Position numbers and translations under genes: made by a program. Below the pieces are notes generated by a model, which worked only from the letters and a program-made list of their open reading frames with translations, searched no databases and was not told the DNA's origin. From contig NZ_CP028158.1 of NCBI RefSeq assembly GCF_003030345.1, positions 4,712,001 through 4,776,000 of the forward strand: 64,000 bases of DNA, given 5' to 3'. Below, piece by piece: positions 27,936 to 35,650 of this stretch (position 1 is the first letter of the stretch; the number at the start of each line of letters is the position of its first letter). The stretch comes from Plantactinospora sp. BC1. Lineage in GTDB: Bacteria; Actinomycetota; Actinomycetes; Mycobacteriales; Micromonosporaceae.

Positions 27936-29122
27936 GCGTGCGGGCCGACGGCCACCTCGCCGAGGGTGAGCCGGGGGTCTCCCTCCAGGATCTCGCCGAC
28001 CCGCTGCACCTGCTCGTCCAGCTCCCGTAGCTGGCGGGCGGTCAGGTCGGCCAGCGACTCCACGGTCACCTCGATCCGCCGGCCGGAGCGGCGCTGGTGC
28101 CAGACCCCGGTCACCCGCCCGTCGACCAGCAGCACCGGGAAGTTGCCGGCCTGTCCGCCGGCCAGCGCCCGGGTGGCGGCCGGACCGGGGAAGACCTCCG
28201 CGCGGGGAAAGCAGCCCACCGGGTACGCGTCGAAGTACGGCAACAGCCGTACCCCGCGTGGCGGCTCGGCCGGTAGTTCGGTGTCACCGGCGAGTACCCA
28301 GGCCGGGGTCTCCGCCACGGTCACCTGCTCCAGTTCGTCGCCGAGCGAGTCGAACAGCTCGGCGGCCCACCGTTTCGGCGCGGCCAGCCACTGCGCGAAG
28401 TGCGCCGGGGTGGCCGGCCCGTACGCGTGGAGGTAGCGGCGGAGCACCTCGGCGAGCGCGGTACGCCCGTCGGCGGGCCGGAACCCGGGCAGCCACCGGG
28501 CCGGGTTGGTGTACGTCACCAGCCGCCCCCGGTTCGGCCCGAAGCAGAGCGTACCGCGCCGGGTGGCCAGTGACATCGCCTCGACCCAGCGCGGCCACCA
28601 GCCCCCGAACGCGGCCAGCGCCGGTTCTCCCGCCCACGGCCCGGTGCGCGCGACCACCGCCTCGGTCAGCTCGTCGGTGGTCAGTTCGGCCTCCCGCAGC
28701 GCGTCGGCGATCGCCGTGACGACCTGCTCGGCCTGTTCGTCGGTGAGCAGTTCCAGCGGGCGTACCGGCAGTTCGGAGAGTGCGCCGGTCCAGATCGGAA
28801 GGTCGGCGGTGGCCAGCAGGTGCACGGTGAACCGGGGGCCACGGGTCTTGACCAGGGTGCGTCGGTCCCAGAGCGCGGTCCGTACGTCCCGCCGGGTGGT
28901 CCCGGCGGTGCGCAGCCCGATCCCGAGTTCGGCGGCGGAGAGGACCTGGGCGTGTACCCCGCCGAGCCGGGCCGGCACGTCGGCCAGGGCGGTCGCGGGC
29001 AGCGGCGTGGCCAGCGCGTGCCGGTCGAGGCGTCGGGCGTGGACCTGTGCCGTGCTGAACCGGCGCATCAGCGGGTCCTGCCGGGGCGGGTCGGGCGAGG
29101 GGTGGGTGGCCGGCGTCGTCAT
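27932..29122 (-). CDS. Winged-helix DNA-binding domain protein (YcaQ/HTH_42 family)
   Basis: A 396-residue protein of the family that includes the AlkX/AlkZ DNA glycosylases. Recognisable segments are ARLGGVHAQVLSAAELGIGL near the N-terminus, RGPRFTVHLLATADLPIW, and TPAHFAQWLAAPKRWAAELF in a later winged helix. Near the C-terminus come LLPYFDAYPVG and GRVTGVWHQRRSGRRIEVTV. The Q-x-Q/D motif of the active glycosylases is present only in part (HAQVLS), so catalysis is uncertain. A TAGCCT box ends 6 bp before the ATG, suggesting a leaderless mRNA. It may be a DNA-damage function beside nucS. Confidence 0.8.
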   Translation of the reverse strand: MTTPATHPSPDPPRQDPLMRRFSTAQVHARRLDRHALATPLPATALADVPARLGGVHAQVLSAAELGIGLRTAGTTRRDVRTALWDRRTLVKTRGPRFTVHLLATADLPIWTGALSELPVRPLELLTDEQAEQVVTAIADALREAELTTDELTEAVVARTGPWAGEPALAAFGGWWPRWVEAMSLATRRGTLCFGPNRGRLVTYTNPARWLPGFRPADGRTALAEVLRRYLHAYGPATPAHFAQWLAAPKRWAAELFDSLGDELEQVTVAETPAWVLAGDTELPAEPPRGVRLLPYFDAYPVGCFPRAEVFPGPAATRALAGGQAGNFPVLLVDGRVTGVWHQRRSGRRIEVTVESLADLTARQLRELDEQVQRVGEILEGDPRLTLGEVAVGPHA

Positions 29123-29238
29123 GCCGGCAGGCTAGCGAAGATTGCGGTCAGCTTCTGGCAGCTATCAGCCGGCGTACCGGGCTGGACCGCCCGTCAGGAG
29201 CCGGCCGTGAAGTTGAAGAAAACTTTCAGAAGCATCGA

Positions 29239-29266
29239 TTGACTCTGTGGATTTTCGCCGTAATAA
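29239..29266 (+). promoter_or_regulatory. Strong sigma-70-like promoter for the cysteine-rich operon
   Basis: TTGACT (29239-29244), a 16-bp spacer and TAATAA (29261-29266) form the closest match to a consensus promoter in the window. They sit in an unusually A/T-rich stretch (29205-29300). CAATATTG, a perfect palindrome at 29274-29281, lies near the expected transcription start and may be an operator. Confidence 0.6.
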
Positions 29267-29322
29267 TTGTCGTCAATATTGATCAATGTCGTTTCCCTTA
29301 ACCCCCGAAGGGAGGACCGATC

Positions 29323-29733
29323 ATGGCAGCTGTGACCGGAGAGGTGTCCTGGTTCTGTTGCGGCAGCGCCTGGGGCCCGTGCGCGTCGACCGGCCGGGGC
29401 GCCTGCGGCACCTGCACGTCCGGCAACTTCCAGCACGCCTGGCCGAACGCCTCGGCCGCCTGCCTGGCGATCACCCGACCCGACGTCTGCGGCACCCCGC
29501 TCTCCCGCCGGACCTGCGGGTTCGTGCACTACACCACCAACCTCTGCACCGGGGCCCGGGTCGGCACCTCGATCGCCGACTGCGGGCCGCAGACCGACCT
29601 CTTCTGCGGCGAGCGTGCCTGCTGCGGCTCGGCCTGCGGAACCAACCGCATCATCGACCTGACCCCGGCCGCGTACAGCGCGATCGCCAGCCTCTCCACC
29701 GGGCTGCGGCCGTGCTCGGTCGACACGGTGTAG
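29323..29733 (+). CDS. Cysteine-rich double-psi beta-barrel (RlpA/expansin-like) protein
   Basis: A 136-residue protein with 15 cysteines, including CC pairs near both ends. I read it as a compact double-psi beta-barrel. GEVSWF at the start corresponds to the G-x-x-S-W-Y opening of RlpA-type barrels; TGARVGTSIADCGP corresponds to their V-x-V-x-D-x-GP strand, keeping the Asp; and RIIDLTPAAYSAIASLSTG to the closing R-I-I-D-L-S helix and strand. Cysteine insertions between these strands are unlike ordinary RlpA. There is no signal peptide, which is odd for a protein that seems to need disulfides. It is first in an operon with a Tat-exported protein and a MauE-like membrane protein. The fold assignment is from pattern reading, not a search; function is unknown. 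Confidence 0.65.
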   Translation: MAAVTGEVSWFCCGSAWGPCASTGRGACGTCTSGNFQHAWPNASAACLAITRPDVCGTPLSRRTCGFVHYTTNLCTGARVGTSIADCGPQTDLFCGERACCGSACGTNRIIDLTPAAYSAIASLSTGLRPCSVDTV

Positions 29734-29746
29734 GGAGGAGCACACG

Positions 29747-30349
29747 ATGACGACCACGATGGACCGTCGACGACTGCTCAGCACGGCCGTACTCGGCGGC
29801 GCCGGCATCGCCGGAGCCACCGCACTCGGCTCGCTCGCCCCGGAGGCGGCCTTCGCCGCCGAACCGCTGAAGGTGGCACCCGGCGCACCGGACCCGAACT
29901 TCGCCGAGGGCCGGGTCACCTCGATCACCGGCAGCGTGGTGCTGCTGGCCGGCTCGGACGGTGCGCTGCACCGGATCCAGGTCACCAACGGCACCAGCAT
30001 CTGGAAGTTTCAGCCGACCACCTTCGACCGGCTCGAAAAGGGCGACGGGATGTACGTCCGGGGCGTACGGCTGCCCGACGGCACCCTCGCCGCCGACTCG
30101 CTCTGGGCCAACATCGTCAACCTGACCGCGCACATCGTCTCGGTCGGCCGGAACCTGCTGCACCTCGACCACCACGGCAAGCGGCTGGTCGGACACGTCG
30201 TACCCGGCACCACCGCCGCCGTCTACAACGGCACCCCGGCGATCTCCGACGTCTCGCTGCTGCGGGTCGGCGGGCACGTCCAGGTGATCGGCGCCTGGCA
30301 CCCGGACACCAACGAGATCAGCATCGCCACGGTCTACGCCGCCAACTGA
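29747..30349 (+). CDS. Tat-exported beta-rich protein (DUF5666-like)
   Basis: A 200-residue protein with a twin-arginine signal: DRRRLLSTAVLGGAGIAGAT, followed by a hydrophobic stretch and an A-F-A-A cleavage site near residue 37. The mature part seems to be two similar OB-like repeats, each opening with a G-x-V-x-S-I/V-x-x-x-V/L-L pattern (EGRVTSITGSVVLLAG; AHIVSVGRNLLHLDHHGK) and ending in a DGxYVRG or GGHVQVIG strand. No catalytic motif was seen, and the mature part has no cysteine. The ATG is 13 bp after the cysteine-rich gene with GGGAGGAGC before it, so the two are coupled. It may carry or stabilise its partner outside the membrane. Confidence 0.7.
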   Translation: MTTTMDRRRLLSTAVLGGAGIAGATALGSLAPEAAFAAEPLKVAPGAPDPNFAEGRVTSITGSVVLLAGSDGALHRIQVTNGTSIWKFQPTTFDRLEKGDGMYVRGVRLPDGTLAADSLWANIVNLTAHIVSVGRNLLHLDHHGKRLVGHVVPGTTAAVYNGTPAISDVSLLRVGGHVQVIGAWHPDTNEISIATVYAAN

Positions 30350-30417
30350 CGCTGTGGGGGAGGGTCCGTCCGCACCGGAGGGGCCCTTCCCGACGCCTGG
30401 AACGAGAGGAGGGCATC

Positions 30418-31260
30418 ATGCTCCAGTCCCTGGCGGCGCTCCAGTCCCTGCTGGTCGGCGTCGTGTTGATCTGGTCGGCCCGGATAAAGCTCGTCGACCG
30501 GCGGGCCGCCGAGCAGGCGCGTACCTCGGCGCTCGGCACCCTGCTCGGCGCCGAGCGGGCGGTGCCGGCGTACCGGGTGCTCGGCGGGGCCGAGCTGCTG
30601 CTCGGCGTCCTGCTGGTGCTGCCGCCGGCCCCGGTCGCCGAACCGGTGGCGGCCGCCGCGCTGGCCGCCGGCTTCGTCGGCTATCTCTGGTACGCCCGCC
30701 GCGTCGCGCCCGGCGCCTCGTGCGGCTGCCTGAGCGCCAGGGCCACCCCGGTCACCGGGCGGAGCATCGGCCGGGCCGGCGTGCTGGTGCTGGCCGGGCT
30801 CTTCGGCATCGCGGCCGGTGGCGCGTACTGGCTGCCGGCGCTGACCGGCGACCCGGTCGGTTCGGCCGGGCTGCTGCTCGCCGAGGCGGCGCTGATCGTC
30901 GCGCTGTCGCCGGAGTTCGACGCGTACTGGCTGCTGCCGCTGCGCCGGCTCCGCGCCCGGCTCACCCATCCGCTGCGCGGCGGTGCCGGGGTACCACTGC
31001 TGGCCAGTGTGCAGCAGCTCCAGCTCAGTACCGCGTACCGGCAGGTCGCCGGGCTGCTCACCTCGGACGTCCGGGAACACTGGCTGGAGGAGTCCTGGCG
31101 GATGGTCTGCTACTCGGCCCGTTACCAGGGCCGGCCGGCGACGGCGGTCTTCGCGGTACCGGCCGCCGAGGTGGCGCCGGGCCGGGTCCGGGTCGCCCTG
31201 GTGGACGACTCGACCGGAGCCACCCTGGTCAGCCTGGCCGACCCGGCGTACGCGAACTGA
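30418..31260 (+). CDS. MauE/DoxX-like redox-associated membrane protein
   Basis: A 280-residue protein whose first 180 residues form four to five helices of the MauE type. The defining CxC pair is in PGASCGCLSARATPVTGRSI, between the third and fourth helices. MauE works with MauD to form disulfides in the cysteine-rich small subunit of methylamine dehydrogenase. The C-terminal 95 residues are a soluble extension absent from short MauE proteins. It lies downstream of a 15-cysteine protein and a Tat protein, so a disulfide-forming or electron-passing role for them is the natural inference. AGAGGAGGG precedes the ATG. Confidence 0.75.
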   Translation: MLQSLAALQSLLVGVVLIWSARIKLVDRRAAEQARTSALGTLLGAERAVPAYRVLGGAELLLGVLLVLPPAPVAEPVAAAALAAGFVGYLWYARRVAPGASCGCLSARATPVTGRSIGRAGVLVLAGLFGIAAGGAYWLPALTGDPVGSAGLLLAEAALIVALSPEFDAYWLLPLRRLRARLTHPLRGGAGVPLLASVQQLQLSTAYRQVAGLLTSDVREHWLEESWRMVCYSARYQGRPATAVFAVPAAEVAPGRVRVALVDDSTGATLVSLADPAYAN

Positions 31261-31269
31261 GCCGAGGTC

Positions 31270-31929
31270 TCAGCCGGCGCTGCGGACCGCGATCAGCGAC
31301 TTGATCAGCCCGGCCAGCCGTTCGGCCCGGATCTGCGAGTGCGGGAAGTAGTGCCGCATCTGGGAGCGGTCCACCAGTTCGGTCCAGAGCACCTGCTGGA
31401 CCGCCGTCTCCCGGCAGTCCGGCCGGGTGTGTGCCAGCGGCCAGTGGCGGGCCAGCGCGATCCGCAGCCGGACCGGGGTGAACTGCATGCCCGGGGCGAT
31501 CCAGTGCGGCTCGATCGGGAAGTAGCGGTAGGGGGTCTGCACCCAGTGCGCGTCGGCGAGCGCGTGCACCGTCTCGGCGAACCGCAGCCGGCGCTCGTGC
31601 CCGCCGACGTGCTCCAGCACGGAGTTGGAGAAGACGAGGTCGTAGCGGCGGTTGGCGATGTGCCGGGGCAGCGCGCAGGCGTCGGCCCGGTCCACCTCCG
31701 CCCAGTCCGGTACGTCGGCCGGGGCCTGTTCGAGGTTGACCACGTGGACGTGTTTCGGGCGTACCCCGGCCTGCGCCCAGGTGCTGACCCGTCCGCCGAG
31801 GTCGATGACGGACATCTGGGCCAGGTCCGGGAACGTCTCCGCGAGCCAGCCGGCCCGGCGTGCTCGCCGCCGGGCACCCCAGGAGTTCTCGCTGTCGACC
31901 AGGCGGAATCGCAACGCGTGCAGCCCCAT
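31270..31929 (-). CDS. Class I SAM-dependent methyltransferase
   Basis: A 219-residue protein. Motif I is degenerate but recognisable (SVIDLGGRVSTWAQAG), followed by VHVVNLEQAP and the motif IV segment YDLVFSNSVLEHVGGHERRL typical of methyltransferase type 11 domains. The remaining half (QTPYRYFPIEPHWIAPGMQF) resembles methyltransferases in glycan and O-antigen clusters. The ATG is 7 bp after TACCGT, so a leaderless mRNA is likely. It converges on the MauE-like gene 10 bp away but has no evident link to it. Substrate unknown. Confidence 0.8.
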   Translation of the reverse strand: MGLHALRFRLVDSENSWGARRRARRAGWLAETFPDLAQMSVIDLGGRVSTWAQAGVRPKHVHVVNLEQAPADVPDWAEVDRADACALPRHIANRRYDLVFSNSVLEHVGGHERRLRFAETVHALADAHWVQTPYRYFPIEPHWIAPGMQFTPVRLRIALARHWPLAHTRPDCRETAVQQVLWTELVDRSQMRHYFPHSQIRAERLAGLIKSLIAVRSAG

Positions 31930-32008
31930 TGGGCGAACGGTACCGATGCGGGAGGCGGCCAGGGATGTCTTAGTCGTCCTTTTGTCCCTACGATCGGTTA
32001 GATCGCTA

Positions 32009-33505
32009 TCACCGCCCGTACATAATTTTGGCGGCCTTCACGATGCGCTCCACCTGCGCCGGAGTCCGCTCGAAGGTCATCGCCGGCAGGAGCGAGCGTC
32101 CGCGCCGTCTGGTCACCGCCTTGCTGCGGGCGAACTCGCGCAGCCCGTCGGCGCCGTGGATCCGGCCGAAGCCGGAGTCGCCGATCCCGCCGAACGGAAG
32201 TGTCGGCATCCCGACGAAGGTCAGGGTGGAGTTGATCGCCGTCATCCCGGAGCGCATCCGGGCGGCGATCTCTGCCGCGCGACGGCGGCCGAAGACGGCG
32301 CCGCCGAGGCCGTACCGGACGGCGTTGGTGCGGCGCAACGCCTCCTCGACATCGGTCACCCGGTTGATGGTGAGGGTCGGGCCGAAGGTCTCCTCGCGGA
32401 CCGCGTCGGCGTCCTCGGGTACGTCGACCAGGATCGTCGGGTGCACGTACGGCGGCTGCACCGCCTCCGGCCCACCGAGCACGGCCCGGCCGCCGCGCTC
32501 GACGGCGTCCTCGATGTGCCGGCGGATCGTGGCGATCTGCCCGGGCATGGTGATCGGGCCGAGGTCGGTGCCGGCGGGGCCGACGGTGAGCCGGCCGGCC
32601 TTCGCCACCACCCTGTCGACGAACGCGTCGTAGACCGGTGCGGTGACGTAGGCGCGTTCGATGCCGATGCAGGTCTGGCCGGCGTTGGTCAGCGCCCCCC
32701 AGACGCAGGCCTCGGCGGCGGCGTCCAGGTCGGCGTCGTCGTCGACGATCACGGCGTCCTTGCCGCCGGCCTCGACGACGAGCGGGGTGAGCGTCTCGGC
32801 GCAGGCCGCCATCACCACCTTGGCGGTACGGGTGGAGCCGGTGAACGCGATCTTGTCCACCCCGGAGCGGCAGAGCGCGGCGCCGACGTCACCGAGGCCG
32901 TGCACCGCCTGCAACACCGGCTGCTCCGGAACGATCTCGGCGAAGCTGTCGACCAGCCACTGCCCGACGGCCGGGGTGTACTCGCTGGGCTTGAGCACCA
33001 CCGCGTTGCCGGCGGCGAGCGCGTAGCCGAAGGCGCCGAGCGGGGTCAGTACCGGATAGTTCCACGGCGCGATCATCCCGACCACGCCGTACGGCCGGTA
33101 TTCCAGCCGGGCGGAGAACTCCGCCACCACCAGCCGGGAGCGCATCCGGCGGGGCCCGAGCACCCGCTTGGCGTTCCGGGCCGCCCAGTCGAGGTGGTCG
33201 ATCGCGCTGAACGCCTCGACCACGGCGTCGGCGACCGGCTTGCCGGTCTCCAGGTGGGAGAGCTCGGCGAGTTCGGTGATCCGGTTGGCCAGCAGCGCCC
33301 GCCAGCGCAGCAACCGGGCCCGCCGGCCGGCGAAGTCGAGCCCGGCCCACCACTGTCCGGCCTCCCGGGCCCGGTCGACGACCCGGCGGACGGCCTCGGC
33401 GTCGGCGACCGGGAACCGCCCGGCCAGCTCTCCGGTGGCCGGATTGGTGGAGACCAGCTCGCCGCCGGCGATTTCGGGTACGCCGGGAGCGTTCACGGTC
33501 GTCAT
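32009..33505 (-). CDS. NAD(P)-dependent aldehyde dehydrogenase (succinate-semialdehyde dehydrogenase-like)
   Basis: A 498-residue cytoplasmic enzyme of the aldehyde dehydrogenase superfamily. The substrate and cofactor segments GVVGMIAPWNYPVLTPL, NAVVLKPSEYTP and FTGSTRTAKVV are present. The general-base Glu is in VVEAGGKDAVIV and the nucleophile Cys in ALTNAGQTCIG. The sequence is closest in style to succinate-semialdehyde or broad aliphatic dehydrogenases; the substrate is undecided. TAGACT ends 6 bp before the ATG, giving a clear leaderless arrangement. No amino-acid or gamma-aminobutyrate genes are adjacent. Confidence 0.92.
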   Translation of the reverse strand: MTTVNAPGVPEIAGGELVSTNPATGELAGRFPVADAEAVRRVVDRAREAGQWWAGLDFAGRRARLLRWRALLANRITELAELSHLETGKPVADAVVEAFSAIDHLDWAARNAKRVLGPRRMRSRLVVAEFSARLEYRPYGVVGMIAPWNYPVLTPLGAFGYALAAGNAVVLKPSEYTPAVGQWLVDSFAEIVPEQPVLQAVHGLGDVGAALCRSGVDKIAFTGSTRTAKVVMAACAETLTPLVVEAGGKDAVIVDDDADLDAAAEACVWGALTNAGQTCIGIERAYVTAPVYDAFVDRVVAKAGRLTVGPAGTDLGPITMPGQIATIRRHIEDAVERGGRAVLGGPEAVQPPYVHPTILVDVPEDADAVREETFGPTLTINRVTDVEEALRRTNAVRYGLGGAVFGRRRAAEIAARMRSGMTAINSTLTFVGMPTLPFGGIGDSGFGRIHGADGLREFARSKAVTRRRGRSLLPAMTFERTPAQVERIVKAAKIMYGR

Positions 33506-33718
33506 GGCGGAAGTCTAGACCCGAAGATTACCCACCGGTAGGCATACGGATCGCCGGGTCCCGATGTCCCCTCGGCCGAACCGGCGAGCCCGGATCCGCT
33601 CCCCGGCCAGCGCGACTCGGACCGGCAGGACGTGGAACCGGGCGGGGGTCGGATGGGAAGCTGACCCGGGGGCCGACGTTGCCGCGTCGGTGGGGGGCGA
33701 AGCCGGATGGAGAAATCC

Positions 33719-34225
33719 ATGTCCGACCAACTTGATCTGTTGCCGATACTGACCGTGACGAGCGGGCCACTGCGTGGTGCCAGCTTCCGGTTGCGTCCCG
33801 GCGTACGCCGGATCGGCCGGGAGGACGGCGCCGACGTACTGCTGGACGATCCGAAGGTCAGCCGCTGGCATGCCACCGTCGAGCTCACCGCCGGCCGGGT
33901 GCTGCTGACCGACACCGGGTCGACGAACGGGACCTGGCTCAACGACGAGCGACTCTCCGGGCACACCGAGCTGCGCGACGGCGACCGGATCCGGCTCGGC
34001 AACCTGGAGCTGCGGTTCTTCGACCCGGGCGCCGCCGCCACCGACCAGCTGGGGACGTACCGCCGCCAGCTGGCGCCGCCCGCGGACCCGCCGGCCGGCG
34101 CGCTCGCCGAGCCGACCCAGTTGATGGGGACGCCCGCGCGGCGGTCCCGGCGGATGCTGTTGATGATCGGCGGTGCCGTCGCCCTCGCCGGCGGGATGAC
34201 CTGGGCCTACCTCGCCCTCCAGTGA
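33719..34225 (+). CDS. FHA domain protein with C-terminal membrane anchor
   Basis: A 168-residue protein starting at the ATG at 33719 (GGAGAA upstream); an ATG four codons earlier is possible. The FHA domain (about residues 8-100) has the phosphothreonine-binding signature: RRIGREDGADVLLDDPKVSR, WHATVEL, and TDTGSTNGTWLNDERL. A linker of about 40 residues leads to one C-terminal helix, placing the domain on the cytoplasmic face. FHA proteins read Ser/Thr-kinase signalling; no kinase gene is in the window. The gene's stop lies at the edge of a dispersed repeat. Confidence 0.9.
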   Translation: MSDQLDLLPILTVTSGPLRGASFRLRPGVRRIGREDGADVLLDDPKVSRWHATVELTAGRVLLTDTGSTNGTWLNDERLSGHTELRDGDRIRLGNLELRFFDPGAAATDQLGTYRRQLAPPADPPAGALAEPTQLMGTPARRSRRMLLMIGGAVALAGGMTWAYLALQ

Positions 34226-34291
34226 CCGCCGGCGGCCGGCCGGGGACACCTCGCCGTGCGGACTGTCGAGCTGGGTGCACGGACGGGGCAC
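34225..34291. repeat. Dispersed intergenic repeat, copy A
   Basis: This stretch matches 59411-59475. A 20-bp core, GACTGTCGAGCTGGGTGCAC, is identical in both copies (34261-34280 and 59445-59464), followed by GACGGGGCAC and preceded by a similar GC-rich lead-in. Both copies lie between genes. Confidence 0.75.
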
Positions 34292-34381
34292 CCGTTCGGT
34301 GGCGCCCAGCCGCTGTCCGGCCTCCGGATATGGCGGACGGCCACATGTCCGGCGCCCGGACCGGCTGGCATCATCGCTGTG

Positions 34382-35431
34382 ATGGAGATCCGGCGACACC
34401 AGATCACGGCGAACGGCATCCGGCAGCGGGTGCTGGTGGCCGGCCCCGAGGACGGCCGACCGGTACTGCTGATCCACGGCAACTGCTCGTCCGCCGACTT
34501 CTGGCAGCCGCTGATCCGGCACCTCCCGACCGACCTGCGGCTGGTCGCCCCCGACCTGCGCGGCTACGGCGGCACCGAGGTCGCACCGGTGGACGCGACC
34601 CGTGGCCTGGGAGTCTTCGCCGACGACGTCGCCGCGCTGCTCGACGAGCCGGCCCTCTTCGGCGCGGCCGGCGCCCGGCCGGTGCTGGTCGGGCACTCGC
34701 TGGGCGGGGGAGTGGCGATGAGGCTGCTGGTCGACCACCCCGACCGGGTCGCCGGGCTGCTGCTGGCGGCACCCGTCTCGCCGTACGGCTTCGGTGGCAC
34801 CCGGGACCTGGTCGGCACCCCGACCACGCCGGACTTCGCCGGTACCGGGGGCGGCACCGGAAACCCGGACTTCGTCGCCCGGCTCGCCGCCGGGGACCGC
34901 AGCGCCGACGCGCGGACCAGCCCGCGCAGCGTACTGCGCAGCGCGTACGTCGCCGACCCGGCCAGCCTCGGCGCCGACGAGGAGCTGCTGCTCGACTCGG
35001 TGCTCTCCACCGCGACCGGCAACGACAACTACCCGGGCACCATGGCGCCCAGCGACAACTGGCCGGGAATGGCACCGGGGGACCGGGGGGTGCTGAACAC
35101 CCTGGCGCCGAAGCACTTCCGGATCGCCGACGAGCTGGTCGCCGTACCGGTCAAGCCGCCGGTCACCTGGGTACGCGGCGACTCCGACGTGATCGTCTCG
35201 GACACCTCCCTCTTCGACCTGGCCCAGCTCGGCGCGCTCGGCGTACTGCCCGGCTGGCCCGGTGCGCAGGCGTGCCCGCCCCAGCCGATGGTCGGGCAGA
35301 CCCGTGCCGTACTGGACCGGTACGCGGCGGCGGGCGGCAGCTACCGCGAGATCGTCTTCACCGGCTGCGGCCACTCGCCCAACATCGAGCGCCCGGTCGA
35401 GTTCGCCGCCGCCCTGCTGGACCTGCTGTAG
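34382..35431 (+). CDS. Alpha/beta hydrolase
   Basis: A 349-residue alpha/beta-hydrolase-fold enzyme. The start is taken as the ATG at 34382 because the fold begins there (RRHQITANGIRQRVLVAG); the frame is open further upstream through the repeat region. The oxyanion segment is VLLIHGNCSSADFW, the nucleophile elbow is GHSLGGG with Ser, and the C-terminal catalytic His lies in FTGCGHSPNIERP, which resembles esterases and haloalkane/epoxide-type hydrolases. The acid is probably the Asp in VRGDSDVIV. Substrate unknown. The end of the gene (ALLDLL, stop) is repeated five times in a 21-bp minisatellite. Confidence 0.85.
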   Translation: MEIRRHQITANGIRQRVLVAGPEDGRPVLLIHGNCSSADFWQPLIRHLPTDLRLVAPDLRGYGGTEVAPVDATRGLGVFADDVAALLDEPALFGAAGARPVLVGHSLGGGVAMRLLVDHPDRVAGLLLAAPVSPYGFGGTRDLVGTPTTPDFAGTGGGTGNPDFVARLAAGDRSADARTSPRSVLRSAYVADPASLGADEELLLDSVLSTATGNDNYPGTMAPSDNWPGMAPGDRGVLNTLAPKHFRIADELVAVPVKPPVTWVRGDSDVIVSDTSLFDLAQLGALGVLPGWPGAQACPPQPMVGQTRAVLDRYAAAGGSYREIVFTGCGHSPNIERPVEFAAALLDLL

Positions 35432-35514
35432 ATCCTGCTGGACCTGCTGTAGATCCTGCTGGACCTGCTGTAGACCCTGCTGGACCTGCTGTAGGGCTGC
35501 TGGACCTGCCGTAG
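35414..35514. repeat. 21-bp minisatellite, five units, generated from the 3' end of the hydrolase gene
   Basis: Units beginning CTGCTGGACCTGCTGTAG start at 35414, 35435, 35456, 35477 and 35497. The first three are 21 bp, the fourth is 20 bp, and the last is partial with one change. The first unit contains the last codons and TAG stop of the hydrolase, so each later unit carries another in-frame-like stop. Confidence 0.9.
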
Positions 35515-35650
35515 GGGCCGGCGACCCGGGCGAGATCCTCGGCAGCGCGGCGGCGGCCGGCGGAGGGGCTCCGGTGCGCCCCGTGGCAGACTCGCCACGG
35601 TGACCTAGCGGCCGTTCAGTCGGCCGCCGCAACGGAGCAGGAGGCCAAGG

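Noticed and set aside
29323-29733. Cysteine-rich protein as a methylamine dehydrogenase small subunit
   Set aside because: Cysteine richness and the MauE-like neighbour suggest it, but the Trp-tryptophylquinone site sequence is absent, there is no large-subunit gene nearby, and the barrel landmarks fit better.
35414-35514. Possible CRISPR array
   Set aside because: The units are contiguous 21-bp tandem repeats without spacers, derived from the end of the neighbouring gene.
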